From UBA4874 sp002399435 (GTDB lineage Bacteria; Bacillota; Clostridia; Caldicoprobacterales; DTU083), in the NCBI GenBank assembly GCA_036823195.1, contig DAISGI010000017.1:1-50619 (forward strand): a DNA stretch of 50,619 nt, given 5' to 3'. Under the pieces are notes generated by a model, which was not told the origin of the DNA, made no database searches, and saw only the letters and a program-made list of their open reading frames with translations. Positions within the stretch are counted from its first letter, which is position 1; every line of letters starts with the position of its first letter. Positions 32,403-41,606 of this stretch are shown one piece after another. The translations under genes and the position numbers were made by a program.

Positions 32403-33173
32403 TTAATGCATGTGCTGCGGCGTGTCAAGAAAATATTTTTCATAATATACTTCTTCCAGGGATAGACCCTGGGGAGGAGCTGTCGGACCTGCTCTTTTCC
32501 GATCCCTTGCCTGAAGAACTTCCGGTACGGAAAAAGAATCGATCCTGCCCCTTCCCACTTCAATCAGGGTTCCGACCATAATACGGACCATATGATACAA
32601 AAAGCCGTCTCCCTTTACCATGAAATACAAAAAGGGATCCTCCCAATCCAGCCGGACATCAGTAACCGTTCGAACCGTTGTCCGGACCGGGGAACCGGCT
32701 GCCATAAATGAAGCAAAATCATGTGTGCCCTTAAAATATCCCGCGGCTTCCTTCATTGCCGAAACGTCCAACGGAACACAAATATGGTATAGATACCGGT
32801 ACCCTATGGCGGTGCCCTGCGGACGCACGATCATGGAATACTTATATTTTTTCCCGGTCGCAGAAAACCGCGCATGGAAGTCCCCGCTCACCTCCCGGGA
32901 ACAGATAATCCGTATGTCCCTGGGAAGCAGGGAGTTCAATGCAAAGCTGAACTTTTCCGGCGGAATGGGAGAATCCGTCCTGAAATTTGCAGTCTGTCCC
33001 CTCGCATGCACTCCGCTGTCCGTCCGGCCGGAACCAATGACAGGAACGGTCACCCGGGTGAGTTCCTGCAATGCTTCTTCCACTTTCTGCTGTACGGTCA
33101 TTGCATTGGGCTGTCTCTGCCAGCCGGCATAGGAGGTGCCATCATATTCCATTGTCAGCATAATGTTTTTCAT
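32403..33173 (-). CDS. truA: tRNA pseudouridine(38-40) synthase
   Basis: Isomerises uridines 38-40 in the anticodon arm of tRNAs. 256 residues, N-terminus MLTMEYDGTSYAGWQRQPNA and the catalytic aspartate at 52 in GSGRTDSGVHARGQ. The ATG follows GGGAGG. It lies between ecfT and rplM, its standard place in Firmicutes. Confidence 0.97.
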   Translation of the reverse strand: MKNIMLTMEYDGTSYAGWQRQPNAMTVQQKVEEALQELTRVTVPVIGSGRTDSGVHARGQTANFRTDSPIPPEKFSFALNSLLPRDIRIICSREVSGDFHARFSATGKKYKYSMIVRPQGTAIGYRYLYHICVPLDVSAMKEAAGYFKGTHDFASFMAAGSPVRTTVRTVTDVRLDWEDPFLYFMVKGDGFLYHMVRIMVGTLIEVGRGRIDSFSVPEVLQARDRKRAGPTAPPQGLSLEEVYYEKYFLDTPQHMH

Positions 33174-33250
33174 AGGTTCCTCCCTGCATGGCGATATCTG
33201 CTTTTTCTGCCCGCTGCAGTATGTTTTGAGAACTGGTATTTCCAGGAAAA

Positions 33251-34051
33251 TCAGCAGTAGGAATTGATCAGTACCGCTGCAATAAGGAGCAGCGCAGCCC
33301 CAAAGGCCTCATAATCAATTCTTTCCATCCGCAGTACCTTCATGCGGGTCCGGTTCTCCCCTCCCCGATAGCAGCGGGCTTCCATGGCCATGGCCAGTTC
33401 GTCTGCCCTTCGAAACGCACTGATGAACAGGGGAACCATCAGCGGCACCATGGATTTTGCCCTCTGAATCAGATTGCCGCTTTCAAAATCCGCTCCCCTC
33501 GCCATCTGCGCCTTCATGATCTTGTCCGTTTCTTCCAGCAGAGTGGGGATAAAGCGCAGCGCAATGGTCATCATCATGGCCAGCTCATGCGCGGGAAAAT
33601 GAATCGCCTGCAAAGGTTTCAGCAGTGCCTCCAGCCCATCTGTCAGGGAAATCGGAGAAGTGGTCAGGGTCAGCAGGGAGGTTCCCATCACCAACAACAA
33701 CAGCCGCAGCATCATGGAAATGCCTTGCCTGAGGCCTTCTTCCGTCACTTTCAGGAAGCCCAGCTGAAAAATGACTTTTCCGCCGGATGTAAAAAACAGA
33801 TTAATGCAGAACGTCAGCACAATAATGAACAGCAGGGGTTTCAGCCCCTTTAGAATATATTTGAGCGGAAGCCCGGAAAGGACAATGACCAATGCCAGAA
33901 AGAGAAAAACAAACAGATAGCCGGCGAAATGCTGCACAAAGAAAATAATGATGATATACAAAAAGGTAATCATCAGCTTGGTCCGTGGATCCAGTCGATG
34001 AATCGGAGAATCAGACGGATAATACTGGCCGATCGTGATATCCTTAAGCAT
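33251..34051 (-). CDS. ecfT: ECF transporter transmembrane protein EcfT
   Basis: Membrane coupling subunit of the group II energy-coupling factor transporter, which serves several vitamin-specific S subunits encoded elsewhere. 266 residues from ATG 34051, with about five membrane segments and both coupling motifs (AQMARGADFESG and MAMEARCYRGG). It overlaps ecfA2 by 8 bases and has GGGGGAG eight bases before the ATG. Confidence 0.95.
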   Translation of the reverse strand: MLKDITIGQYYPSDSPIHRLDPRTKLMITFLYIIIIFFVQHFAGYLFVFLFLALVIVLSGLPLKYILKGLKPLLFIIVLTFCINLFFTSGGKVIFQLGFLKVTEEGLRQGISMMLRLLLLVMGTSLLTLTTSPISLTDGLEALLKPLQAIHFPAHELAMMMTIALRFIPTLLEETDKIMKAQMARGADFESGNLIQRAKSMVPLMVPLFISAFRRADELAMAMEARCYRGGENRTRMKVLRMERIDYEAFGAALLLIAAVLINSYC

Positions 34052-34907
34052 GTCTTTTCTCCCCCAATACCTTGATAAGTGCTTCCTTTGCCTGCTCCAC
34101 CGTGTAAATATCCACCGGGACATCCATCCCCTTTTGCCGGAGGGCTTTCATCAGCCTGGTAATCTGCGGCACACCCAGGCCCATGCTCTCCAACTCTTCC
34201 GCATGGGTAAAGATCTCCCTGGGAGAGCCGGTCAGCACCACACGGCCTTTGTTCATGACAACAATCCGGTCCACAAGCCGGGCGATATCCTCCATACTGT
34301 GGGAAACCAAAATAATCGTATAGCCGTTTTTTTCATGAAGAACCCGGATCCCGTTCAATACCTCGTCCCTTCCCCTGGGGTCCAATCCCGCCGTCGGCTC
34401 ATCCAATATCAATATAGTTGGATGCATTGCCAAAACGCCGGCAATGGCGACTCGTCGTCTCTGTCCTCCGCTCAGCTCAAAAGGGGAACGATCCTTCACC
34501 TCTTCGAAAGGCAGGCCGACCAATTCCGCAGCTTCCTTCACCCGAAAATCGATATCCTCCCCGGACAGTCCCAGATTTTTCGGGCCATAGGCAATATCCT
34601 TACCGACGGTTTCCTCAAAGAGCTGCTGCTCCGGATATTGAAATACCAGGCCTACCTGCTGCCGCAGAGGCTTGAGATCCTTACTGTTTTTCTCTATCCG
34701 CATTTCATTGACGATTACCGTTCCCTGTGTTGGTAGCAGCAATCCGTTCAGATGCTGAATCAAAGTGGATTTTCCGGAACCGGTATGTCCGATAAGCCCG
34801 ATGAACTCCCCATCCTGGATTTCCAGATTCACATCCAGGAGAGCAGTGGATTCGAAAGGCCCCCCCTCCATATAAACATGTGTTACCTGTTCCATCTTCA
34901 CTGGCAT
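34044..34907 (-). CDS. ecfA2: ECF transporter ATPase EcfA2
   Basis: Second ATPase of the shared vitamin-transport module. 287 residues: Walker A GHTGSGKSTLI, Q-loop VGLVFQYPEQQLFEETV, signature LSGGQRRRVAIA, Walker B ILILDEPTAGLDPRG, switch His in VSHSMED. It overlaps ecfA1 by 10 bases and ecfT by 8, so the three are translationally coupled. Confidence 0.96.
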   Translation of the reverse strand: MPVKMEQVTHVYMEGGPFESTALLDVNLEIQDGEFIGLIGHTGSGKSTLIQHLNGLLLPTQGTVIVNEMRIEKNSKDLKPLRQQVGLVFQYPEQQLFEETVGKDIAYGPKNLGLSGEDIDFRVKEAAELVGLPFEEVKDRSPFELSGGQRRRVAIAGVLAMHPTILILDEPTAGLDPRGRDEVLNGIRVLHEKNGYTIILVSHSMEDIARLVDRIVVMNKGRVVLTGSPREIFTHAEELESMGLGVPQITRLMKALRQKGMDVPVDIYTVEQAKEALIKVLGEKRHA

Positions 34908-35731
34908 AACGCGTCCACCATCTCTTCCAGGCTTATGGGATCTCCCTCAATATCAAACCCTTCCCGCCGAAGCTCATGGCAAAGCTCCACAATCTGGGGA
35001 ACATCCAGACCGATGTTCTTCAGCATGTCGGCCTGACGGAAGATCTCCCTTGGAGTCCCGTCCAGTACAATCCTGCCGTTGTCCATAACAATGACACGAT
35101 CGGCGTGAATGGCTTCCTCCATGTAATGTGTGATATGCACAATGGTGATTCCATCCTCTTTATTCAAACGATGTATGGTATCCATTACTTCCCTGCGGCC
35201 GGAAGGATCCAGCATGGCGGTGGGCTCATCCAGAATGATGATTTCCGGATGCATGGCGATTACGCCGGCAATGGACACCCGCTGTTTCTGTCCGCCGGAC
35301 AAAAAATGAGGGGCAGAAGTTGCATATTCCGTCATGTTCACAGCAGACAGGGCATCGTCCACCTGTTTTCGGATTTCTGCAGGCGGAACAGCCAGATTTT
35401 CCGGACCAAAAGCCACATCCTCCTCCACGACGTTGGCCACAAGCTGATTATCGGGATTTTGAAAGACCATACCCGCCGTCTGTCGGATATCCCAAAGTCT
35501 ATCTTCCTCCTTCGTGTTCATTCCCTTGACCCATACATCACCGGACCGGGGCTTCAGCAATGCATTGAAATGCTTGGCCAGGGTGGACTTTCCGGATCCA
35601 TTGTGTCCGATCATTACGACAAACTCGCCCTTGCCAATCGTAAGGGATACGTTATCCAGAGCCGCCGTTTCTTCCCCTCCCTGACCAACATAATCAAACG
35701 ATACATTTTGGACTTCTATAATGGGTTTCAT
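34898..35731 (-). CDS. ecfA1: ECF transporter ATPase EcfA1
   Basis: First ATPase of the ECF module. 277 residues: Walker A GHNGSGKSTLAK, Q-loop GMVFQNPDNQLVANVVEED, signature FLSGGQKQRVSIA, Walker B IIILDEPTAMLDPSG, switch His in VHITHYMEE. No S-component gene is in this window, as expected for a group II module. A terminator-like stem separates it from rplQ, so it may also have its own weak promoter (a TATAAT lies at 35801-35806 on the minus strand). Confidence 0.96.
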   Translation of the reverse strand: MKPIIEVQNVSFDYVGQGGEETAALDNVSLTIGKGEFVVMIGHNGSGKSTLAKHFNALLKPRSGDVWVKGMNTKEEDRLWDIRQTAGMVFQNPDNQLVANVVEEDVAFGPENLAVPPAEIRKQVDDALSAVNMTEYATSAPHFLSGGQKQRVSIAGVIAMHPEIIILDEPTAMLDPSGRREVMDTIHRLNKEDGITIVHITHYMEEAIHADRVIVMDNGRIVLDGTPREIFRQADMLKNIGLDVPQIVELCHELRREGFDIEGDPISLEEMVDALCQ

Positions 35732-35863
35732 GCTGCCGTCCCCTCCTTACCCATAGATACCCGGGCTTTCCTATCCTAATCCCTTTCATCCGGATTTTCA
35801 ATTATAAAGCTTCCATTGACGAAAAAGTGACAAAAAGGTCGAACAAGAGCCCGTAAAACAATA

Positions 35864-35909
35864 AAAAATATGGATTAAGCTATAGGCTAATATCCCATGA
35901 ACTTAATCC
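35864..35909 (-). terminator. Terminator-like stem between rplQ and ecfA1
   Basis: GGATTAAG/CTTAATCC, a perfect 8-bp stem (35902-35909 with 35872-35879) extended by inner pairs, followed by ATATTTTTT on the minus strand. It would end or reduce transcription from the alpha genes before the ECF genes. The rest of 35732-35941 holds no gene. Confidence 0.75.
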
Positions 35910-35941
35910 GCTTTTCCGAAAAGGTTTTTCGTGATGATTCT

Positions 35942-36454
35942 TTATACCAACTCGATGATAACCGCTTCCGCCGCGTCGCCTCTCCGGGGACCTTTTTTCA
36001 GTATTCTGGTATAGCCGCCGCTGGAAGCCTTCTTCTCATTTCTTTCCCTGTATTTCGGACCATACTCATTGAACATCTTTTCGATCAGGGGATGCTGAAC
36101 TTTTCTCAGGCGTTCCGTATAATCCTCCTTGGTTTCGTCCTTCCCGCGCAGCTCCTTGATATCATACAGATAGGCCATCATTTTTCTCCTGGCATGAAGC
36201 CGGGACGGCATGTCATTGGTAACTTCCATGGACACGGTCTGTCCTTTTTCGTTATTGACTTCCTTTGTTATTTTGACGGTGTTTTCATATTCCTTTACGG
36301 CAAGGGTAATCAGTTTCTCTGCTATGCTTTGGACTTCCTTGGCACGGGCTTCCGTTGTCTCAATCCTGCCATGCCATAAAAGGTCGGTGACCTGATTGCG
36401 CAATATGGCTCTCCGCTGATCACTGGCCCTGCCTAGTTTTCTGTATCCGGGCAT
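35942..36454 (-). CDS. rplQ: 50S ribosomal protein L17
   Basis: L17, at the exit-tunnel side of the large subunit. 170 residues, against about 120 in B. subtilis; the extra length is an internal insertion (around SMEVTNDMPSRLHARRK) of a kind seen in Clostridia. The N-terminus MPGYRKLGRASDQRRAILRN and the end LKKGPRRGDAAEAVIIELV are standard. It lies 20 bases after rpoA. Confidence 0.96.
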   Translation of the reverse strand: MPGYRKLGRASDQRRAILRNQVTDLLWHGRIETTEARAKEVQSIAEKLITLAVKEYENTVKITKEVNNEKGQTVSMEVTNDMPSRLHARRKMMAYLYDIKELRGKDETKEDYTERLRKVQHPLIEKMFNEYGPKYRERNEKKASSGGYTRILKKGPRRGDAAEAVIIELV

Positions 36455-36474
36455 ATTCTCCCTCCTTCACTTCT

Positions 36475-37422
36475 TTATTCCTCGTTCTTTTTCAGTTTCA
36501 AATCCAATCCCGCCAGCTTCTGTTGCACTTCTTCCAGGGACTTTCGCCCAAGATTCCGGACCTTCATCATTTCTTCTTCTGTTTTCTGGGTCAGTTCCTC
36601 AACCGTGTTGATTCCTGCACGTTTCAGGCAATTATAGGAGCGTACGGAAAGATCCAGTTCCTCAATGGTCATTTCCAGGACCTTTTCCTTTTTGTCTTCT
36701 TCCTTTTCCACCATGATTTCCACATCGTTCACATTTTCCGTCAGATTGATAAACAGGGAAAGGTGCTCCACCAATATCTTCGCTGCCAGGCTGGTCGCCT
36801 CATCCGGTGAAATGGTCCCATTGGTCCAAACCTCCAGGGTCAGCTTGTCGTAATCGGTGACCTGTCCGACACGGGTGTTTTCCACATTGTAATTCACCCT
36901 GCGGATAGGAGTAAAAATGGAATCCACGGGAATAATCCCAATTGGCTGGCCCTCATGCTTGTTCCGTTCTGCAGGAACATACCCCCTGCCCTTCTCAACG
37001 GTAATCTCCATATACAGCTTGGCATCTTCATTCAGAGTGGCAATTGGGTGCTCCGGATTCAGGATTTCCACTTCAGCATCCGTAATAATATCTCCTGCAG
37101 TGACTTGTCCCGCACCCTGAGCATTGACAGTTATGATCTTTGGCTCGTCGCCAGACATCTTTAGGGCAAGTTCCTTCAGGTTGAGAATGATCTCCACCAG
37201 ATCCTCCTTGACACCCGGTATCGTGGAAAATTCATGAAGAACCCCGTCCACCTTGATGGACGTGACGGCTGCCCCCGGAAGGGAGGACAACAACAACCGC
37301 CGCAGGGAATTCCCCATGGTGATCCCAAACCCCCTCTCCAGGGGCTCCAATACGAACTTGCCATAAGTGTTATCCTTGCTTATTTCCACTATATCTATTT
37401 TGGGTTTTTCAATTTCTATCAA
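36475..37422 (-). CDS. rpoA: DNA-directed RNA polymerase alpha subunit
   Basis: Assembles RNA polymerase and contacts upstream promoter DNA and regulators. 315 residues: N-terminal assembly domain (FVLEPLERGFGITMGNSLRR) and C-terminal domain with helix-hairpin-helix (ELDLSVRSYNCLKRAGINTV; KVRNLGRKSLEEV). It follows rpsD and precedes rplQ, the alpha-operon order. Confidence 0.98.
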   Translation of the reverse strand: MIEIEKPKIDIVEISKDNTYGKFVLEPLERGFGITMGNSLRRLLLSSLPGAAVTSIKVDGVLHEFSTIPGVKEDLVEIILNLKELALKMSGDEPKIITVNAQGAGQVTAGDIITDAEVEILNPEHPIATLNEDAKLYMEITVEKGRGYVPAERNKHEGQPIGIIPVDSIFTPIRRVNYNVENTRVGQVTDYDKLTLEVWTNGTISPDEATSLAAKILVEHLSLFINLTENVNDVEIMVEKEEDKKEKVLEMTIEELDLSVRSYNCLKRAGINTVEELTQKTEEEMMKVRNLGRKSLEEVQQKLAGLDLKLKKNEE

Positions 37423-37496
37423 ACGAAACCCTCCTCATAACATTTTCCAATCTTTCCCGAGGGCAACTATCTATCAACAAAGCCGCTCCCACGGCA

Positions 37497-38123
37497 TTAT
37501 CTGGAATACAACTCGACAATCAGATGCTCCTGGATTTCCATATCAATATCCTGCCTGGACGGAAGTGTTGAAACGGTTCCTTCCAGTTTTTCGTAATCCA
37601 CCTGCAGCCATGGCACAACTGTTCTGCCGGCTCCCTCTTTCAATGCCTTGAAGTGTTCCATTCCGGAAGCGCTTTTGCCCTTGACAGCAATGGTTTCCCC
37701 GACGTTGGTCAGATAGGAGGGGATGTCCACTTTCCTGCCGTTCACCGTAATGTGCCCATGGCGAACGAATTGTCTTGCCTGCGCTCTGGAATCAGCAAAG
37801 CCCATGCGATAGACAACATTGTCCAGTCTTCTCTCCAGCATCTGAAGCAGGTTTTCACCTGTGATGCCCTTCGCTTTCTCTGCGGCTGCAAAATAGTTAC
37901 GGAATTGCTTTTCCTGCACGCCGTAAATTCGTCTTACCTTCTGCTTCTCGCGAAGCTGCAAGCCGTATTCGGAAGGCTTCCTCCTGCTGGTTCCATGCTG
38001 TCCCGGAGCAACCGGTCTGCGGGTAAATCCGCATTTTTCCGTATAGCATCTGTCGCCTTTCAGATAGAGCTTCATACCTTCCCGCCGGCACTGGCGGCAC
38101 TGCGGTTCTATATTTCTTGCCAT
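37497..38123 (-). CDS. rpsD: 30S ribosomal protein S4
   Basis: S4, a primary 16S-binding protein and 30S assembly initiator. 208 residues. The N-terminal region carries cysteines (CRQCRREG, CYTEKCGF) that can form the zinc site of zinc-type S4, and the S4 RNA-binding domain follows (MLERRLDNVVYRMGFADSRA). It is 18 bases after rpsK. S4 often represses its operon by binding the message. Confidence 0.98.
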   Translation of the reverse strand: MARNIEPQCRQCRREGMKLYLKGDRCYTEKCGFTRRPVAPGQHGTSRRKPSEYGLQLREKQKVRRIYGVQEKQFRNYFAAAEKAKGITGENLLQMLERRLDNVVYRMGFADSRAQARQFVRHGHITVNGRKVDIPSYLTNVGETIAVKGKSASGMEHFKALKEGAGRTVVPWLQVDYEKLEGTVSTLPSRQDIDMEIQEHLIVELYSR

Positions 38124-38141
38124 CTTTACACCTCCATCTTT

Positions 38142-38537
38142 CTATACTCTTCTTCTCTTTGGCGGACGGCAGCCATTGTGAGGGATCGGAGTAACGTCCT
38201 TGATCATATTGACTTCCAATCCAGCTGCCTGCAGGGAACGTATTGCAGCTTCCCTGCCAGACCCCGGCCCTTTTACATAAACTTCCACTGTTTTCAGGCC
38301 ATGTTCCATTGCTGCCTTTGCTGCTGTCTCTGCGGCAGTCTGTGCTGCAAATGGCGTGCTTTTTTTGGACCCACGGAATCCAAGGCCACCGGCACTTGCC
38401 CAGGACAGTGCGTTGCCCGCTGTATCCGTAATGGTCACAATTGTATTATTGAACGTCGACTGAATATGGGCAGCACCGCGCTCAATATTCTTCTTCTCAC
38501 GGCGTTTCCGTGTTCTGCGTGCTGTTTGTTTCGCCAT
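38142..38537 (-). CDS. rpsK: 30S ribosomal protein S11
   Basis: S11, on the platform of the small subunit near the E site. 131 residues with GAAHIQSTFNNTIVTITDT and the basic end HNGCRPPKRRRV. It is 12 bases after rpsM. Confidence 0.98.
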   Translation of the reverse strand: MAKQTARRTRKRREKKNIERGAAHIQSTFNNTIVTITDTAGNALSWASAGGLGFRGSKKSTPFAAQTAAETAAKAAMEHGLKTVEVYVKGPGSGREAAIRSLQAAGLEVNMIKDVTPIPHNGCRPPKRRRV

Positions 38538-38549
38538 TCATACCCCTCC

Positions 38550-38927
38550 TCAAACGATACTTTTTCTGCGCACACCAACAGTGCGTTTTGGTCCCTTGCG
38601 GGTTCTGGCGTTTTGCTTCGTGCTCTGCCCACGTACCGGCAATCCCTTCCGGTGACGAATCCCCCTGTAACAGCCGACTTCAACCAGCCGCTTGATATTC
38701 AGGGATACTTCCCTTCGGAGATCTCCTTCGACCTTTACATTCTTATCAATATATTCTCTCAGCCTGGATACTTCCGCTTCGGTTAAATCCTTGACACGGG
38801 TATCGGGATTCACTCCTGTGGATTTCAGGATCTCCCTGGACTTGCTTTGTCCGATCCCATAGATATAGGTTAAACCAATTTCCACTCTTTTTTCACGAGG
38901 CAAATCGATTCCGGAAATACGTGCCAT
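38550..38927 (-). CDS. rpsM: 30S ribosomal protein S13
   Basis: S13, in the small-subunit head, forming intersubunit bridges and contacting P-site tRNA. 125 residues: start MARISGIDLPREKRVEIGLT, and RGIRHRKGLPVRGQSTKQNA near the end. It follows rpmJ. Confidence 0.98.
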   Translation of the reverse strand: MARISGIDLPREKRVEIGLTYIYGIGQSKSREILKSTGVNPDTRVKDLTEAEVSRLREYIDKNVKVEGDLRREVSLNIKRLVEVGCYRGIRHRKGLPVRGQSTKQNARTRKGPKRTVGVRRKSIV

Positions 38928-38969
38928 CCTTACACCTCCATATGTTAATTATTTCATATTTGACAAATT

Positions 38970-39083
38970 TTAACCCTGTCTTTGCTTGTGTTTCGGATTC
39001 TCACAGATCACCATCACTTTTCCTTTGCGTTTGATGATCTGACATTTCTCACACATACGCTTTACAGACGGTCTTACCTTCAT
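38970..39083 (-). CDS. rpmJ: 50S ribosomal protein L36, zinc type
   Basis: A 37-residue protein read from ATG 39083: MKVRPSVKRMCEKCQIIKRK, then the second half with CENPKHKQ. The CxxC plus C and H ligands mark the zinc-binding form. It lies between infA and rpsM, its standard place. Confidence 0.97.
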   Translation of the reverse strand: MKVRPSVKRMCEKCQIIKRKGKVMVICENPKHKQRQG

Positions 39084-39098
39084 TTTTTCAATCCTCCT

Positions 39099-39320
39099 TT
39101 ATCCTTTTCCGCGCCAGGTAATCCGACCACGGTTCAAATCATAGGGGGACAATTCCACCGTTACCTTATCTCCCGGCAAAATCCGAATGAAGTTCATTCG
39201 AAGTCTTCCTGATATATGGGCCAGTATCTGGTGACCATTTTTTAATTCCACCTGAAACATCGCATTGGGCAATGCTTCAACCACTGTACCTTCCACTTCG
39301 ATTACGTCTTCTTTTGACAA
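39099..39320 (-). CDS. infA: Translation initiation factor IF-1
   Basis: A 73-residue OB-fold protein that binds the ribosomal A site during initiation. Start MSKEDVIEVEGTVVEALPNA, core NGHQILAHISGRLRMNFIRI. It is followed 15 bases later by rpmJ. Confidence 0.98.
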   Translation of the reverse strand: MSKEDVIEVEGTVVEALPNAMFQVELKNGHQILAHISGRLRMNFIRILPGDKVTVELSPYDLNRGRITWRGKG

Positions 39321-39342
39321 TGAATACCATCCTCCTTACCGC

Positions 39343-39615
39343 TCATAATCCAAAGGATTCCAGAGTTTTCCTGATATCTGCATCCAGTACCAATTCCCCT
39401 GCTTCCAGTTTGCTTTTCAGCTCCCTGATCAATATCGGCTTTGGAGTCAAATGCTTCGTTTTCTTCTTCTTGGGCTTGGAAACGGTCCTGCTCCTGCCAT
39501 CTGCAATGAGTACATACTCATCGTCCAGCCGCCTGATGATCAGAAAAGCAGACCCTTTCTCCCTGCCGGCTTTCGCCAGCACAACCCTGCCAATTTGAAA
39601 CTCCGTTTCCGTCAT
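39343..39615 (-). CDS. KOW-domain RNA-binding protein (L14e-like)
   Basis: A 90-residue protein with an N-terminal KOW/SH3-like fold (IGRVVLAKAGREKGSAFLII) resembling the archaeal and eukaryal L14e family, then a lysine-rich linker (KPKKKKTKHLTPKPI). Proteins of this type occupy this site in many Clostridia, between map and infA; their role is unproven but likely ribosome-linked. I prefer ATG 39615 to a GTG nine bases upstream that is too close to the ribosome site. Here it follows secY directly, with adk and map missing. Confidence 0.85.
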   Translation of the reverse strand: MTETEFQIGRVVLAKAGREKGSAFLIIRRLDDEYVLIADGRSRTVSKPKKKKTKHLTPKPILIRELKSKLEAGELVLDADIRKTLESFGL

Positions 39616-39681
39616 GTCTTCCACAACCCTTCCAAAGTCCTAATCATGCTACTTCCTGGGAATGGGGATGATGTCTTTCCA

Positions 39682-40953
39682 TCACTTCAGAAAACCCTTG
39701 TAATGTCTCATGAGCATCTGTGCCTCCAGCTCCTTTGTTGTTTCCAGTGCAACACCCACAAGAATCAGGATTGCTGTACCTCCAAAGGACATGGGTACTT
39801 TCGTTATGGCAGTCAAAGCAATCGGCAGAATAGCAACCAGTGCCAGATAAATTGCCCCTACCAGCGTCAGACGGTTGGAAATCCGCATCAGATAATCCGA
39901 AGTGGGCTTTCCCGGACGGATGCCTTGCACAAAGCCGCCATATTGTTTGAGATTATCTGCTATGTCCACCGGATTGAAAGTAATCTGCGTATAAAAATAC
40001 GTAAAAAATACAATCAACAGTGCATATAATACAGCATATATCGGTTTATCCTGGGTAAACCATTTCTGCACCCACAATACAAAACCGCTATCCTGCGACA
40101 TAAACTGTGCGATGGTCTGAGGAACCGCCAGAATGGATACGGCAAAAATAATGGGAAGTACACCGGACGAATTTACTTTCATGGGAATGTGGGTACTTTG
40201 CCCGCCGTACATTTTCCTCCCAACCACTCTCTTGGAATACTGCACCGGAATTCTTCTCTCTCCCTGATCAATATAGATCACTCCGGCAATCAGGGCAACC
40301 ATGAAGACAAGCATCAGCAGCAGGTAAGCCGGATGAATCGCTTTCGCCCGAAAAGCCAGATTCCAAAGCTTCACCACAGAAATCGGCGCTCTGGAAATAA
40401 TACTGGTGAAAATAATCAGGGAAATACCGTTTCCAATTCCCTTATCGGTGATCTGTTCACCCAGCCACATTAAGAATGCTGTGCCCGCAGTCAGGGTCAG
40501 GGATACAATAATATAGGTCCAGGCATTGCTCTGAAGCAATGCACCTGCACTCCTCGCCAGGCCAAACGTGATTCCGAATGCCTGCAGAAAAGCCAGGACA
40601 ACTGTAAAATATCTTGTATATCTGGCGATTTTCTTTCTTCCATCTTCCCCTTCCTTGGACAAACGTTCCAGTTTGGGGATGGCTACGGTCAAAAGCTGCA
40701 TAATGATGGAAGAATTGATGTACGGAGTCACCGACAAGGCAAAAATCGTAAAGTTCCCGAAAGCACCTCCGGACATAATATCAAAAAATCCGAGCAAACC
40801 GCCCTGATCGATAAGATTCTTGATAAAGGAGCTATCCACACCGGGTACCGGAATAAAGGATCCAATTCGATAAACCAATAGCATCATCAAGGTATATAGA
40901 ATCTTTTTTCTTAGATCTTCTATTTTCCAGGCATTCTTAAAGGTTTCGAACAT
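39682..40953 (-). CDS. secY: Preprotein translocase subunit SecY
   Basis: Ten-helix channel of the Sec translocon at the cytoplasmic membrane; partner of SecA (2388-5078). 423 residues. Markers are LIDQGGLLGFFDIMSGGAF (plug region), GIGNGISLIIFTSI and the cytoplasmic loop YIDQGERRIPVQYSKRVVG. It starts one base after rplO ends. Confidence 0.97.
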   Translation of the reverse strand: MFETFKNAWKIEDLRKKILYTLMMLLVYRIGSFIPVPGVDSSFIKNLIDQGGLLGFFDIMSGGAFGNFTIFALSVTPYINSSIIMQLLTVAIPKLERLSKEGEDGRKKIARYTRYFTVVLAFLQAFGITFGLARSAGALLQSNAWTYIIVSLTLTAGTAFLMWLGEQITDKGIGNGISLIIFTSIISRAPISVVKLWNLAFRAKAIHPAYLLLMLVFMVALIAGVIYIDQGERRIPVQYSKRVVGRKMYGGQSTHIPMKVNSSGVLPIIFAVSILAVPQTIAQFMSQDSGFVLWVQKWFTQDKPIYAVLYALLIVFFTYFYTQITFNPVDIADNLKQYGGFVQGIRPGKPTSDYLMRISNRLTLVGAIYLALVAILPIALTAITKVPMSFGGTAILILVGVALETTKELEAQMLMRHYKGFLK

Positions 40954-40954
40954 C

Positions 40955-41395
40955 TCAGATCACCTCAGTCTTTCCACCCAGCGCTTCAATTTTTTCCTGA
41001 GCAGTTTTACTGAACTTATGAGCCTGTACGGTCAGTTTCTTTGTCAGATTGCCGTTGCCAAGAATCTTGATGCCGTCATTGTCCTTCCGGACCAGACCCG
41101 TTTTCTTCAAAAGCTCCGGTGTAACGACTGTACCCTCTTCAAAAGCCTCCAGATCCCTCAGGTTTACTATGGAATAAACCGTTGCATATATATTGGTAAA
41201 CCCTCTTTTGGGAATACGCCGTGCAAGTGGCATCTGCCCGCCTTCGAATCCGGGCCTTGTCCCGCTTCCACTTCTGGACTTCTGACCTTTTTGGCCCCGT
41301 CCGGCCGTTTTGCCAAGACCGGATCCGTGTCCCCTTCCTTTTCGCAGGGAAACCGTCACCGAACCTTCCGCAGGCTTTAAATCATGTAACTTCAT
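40955..41395 (-). CDS. rplO: 50S ribosomal protein L15
   Basis: L15, a late assembly protein that packs against 23S domains. 146 residues: MKLHDLKPAEGSVTVSLRKG, then the glycine-rich GRGHGSGLGKTAGRGQKGQK. It sits between rpmD and secY. Confidence 0.98.
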   Translation of the reverse strand: MKLHDLKPAEGSVTVSLRKGRGHGSGLGKTAGRGQKGQKSRSGSGTRPGFEGGQMPLARRIPKRGFTNIYATVYSIVNLRDLEAFEEGTVVTPELLKKTGLVRKDNDGIKILGNGNLTKKLTVQAHKFSKTAQEKIEALGGKTEVI

Positions 41396-41410
41396 GGAGC
41401 TGCACCTCCT

Positions 41411-41593
41411 TTACTCTTCGATTTTTTCAACGGAAACAAGGTGATTCACCTTGTGTATCATCCCCCGGATAACTGCATTATCCTCCTGTATCCTGCTGTC
41501 TCTGATTCTTTTTAATCCAAGAGCTTCCATTGTTGCAATCTGATCCTTCTGGCAGCCTATGGTGCTCCTGGTTTGGGTAACTTTCAACTTCAT
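41411..41593 (-). CDS. rpmD: 50S ribosomal protein L30
   Basis: A 60-residue L30 (MKLKVTQTRSTIGCQKDQIA). Normal family length for bacteria. It lies 13 bases after rpsE and 15 before rplO. Confidence 0.97.
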   Translation of the reverse strand: MKLKVTQTRSTIGCQKDQIATMEALGLKRIRDSRIQEDNAVIRGMIHKVNHLVSVEKIEE

Positions 41594-41606
41594 CCCAAGT
41601 TCCCTC

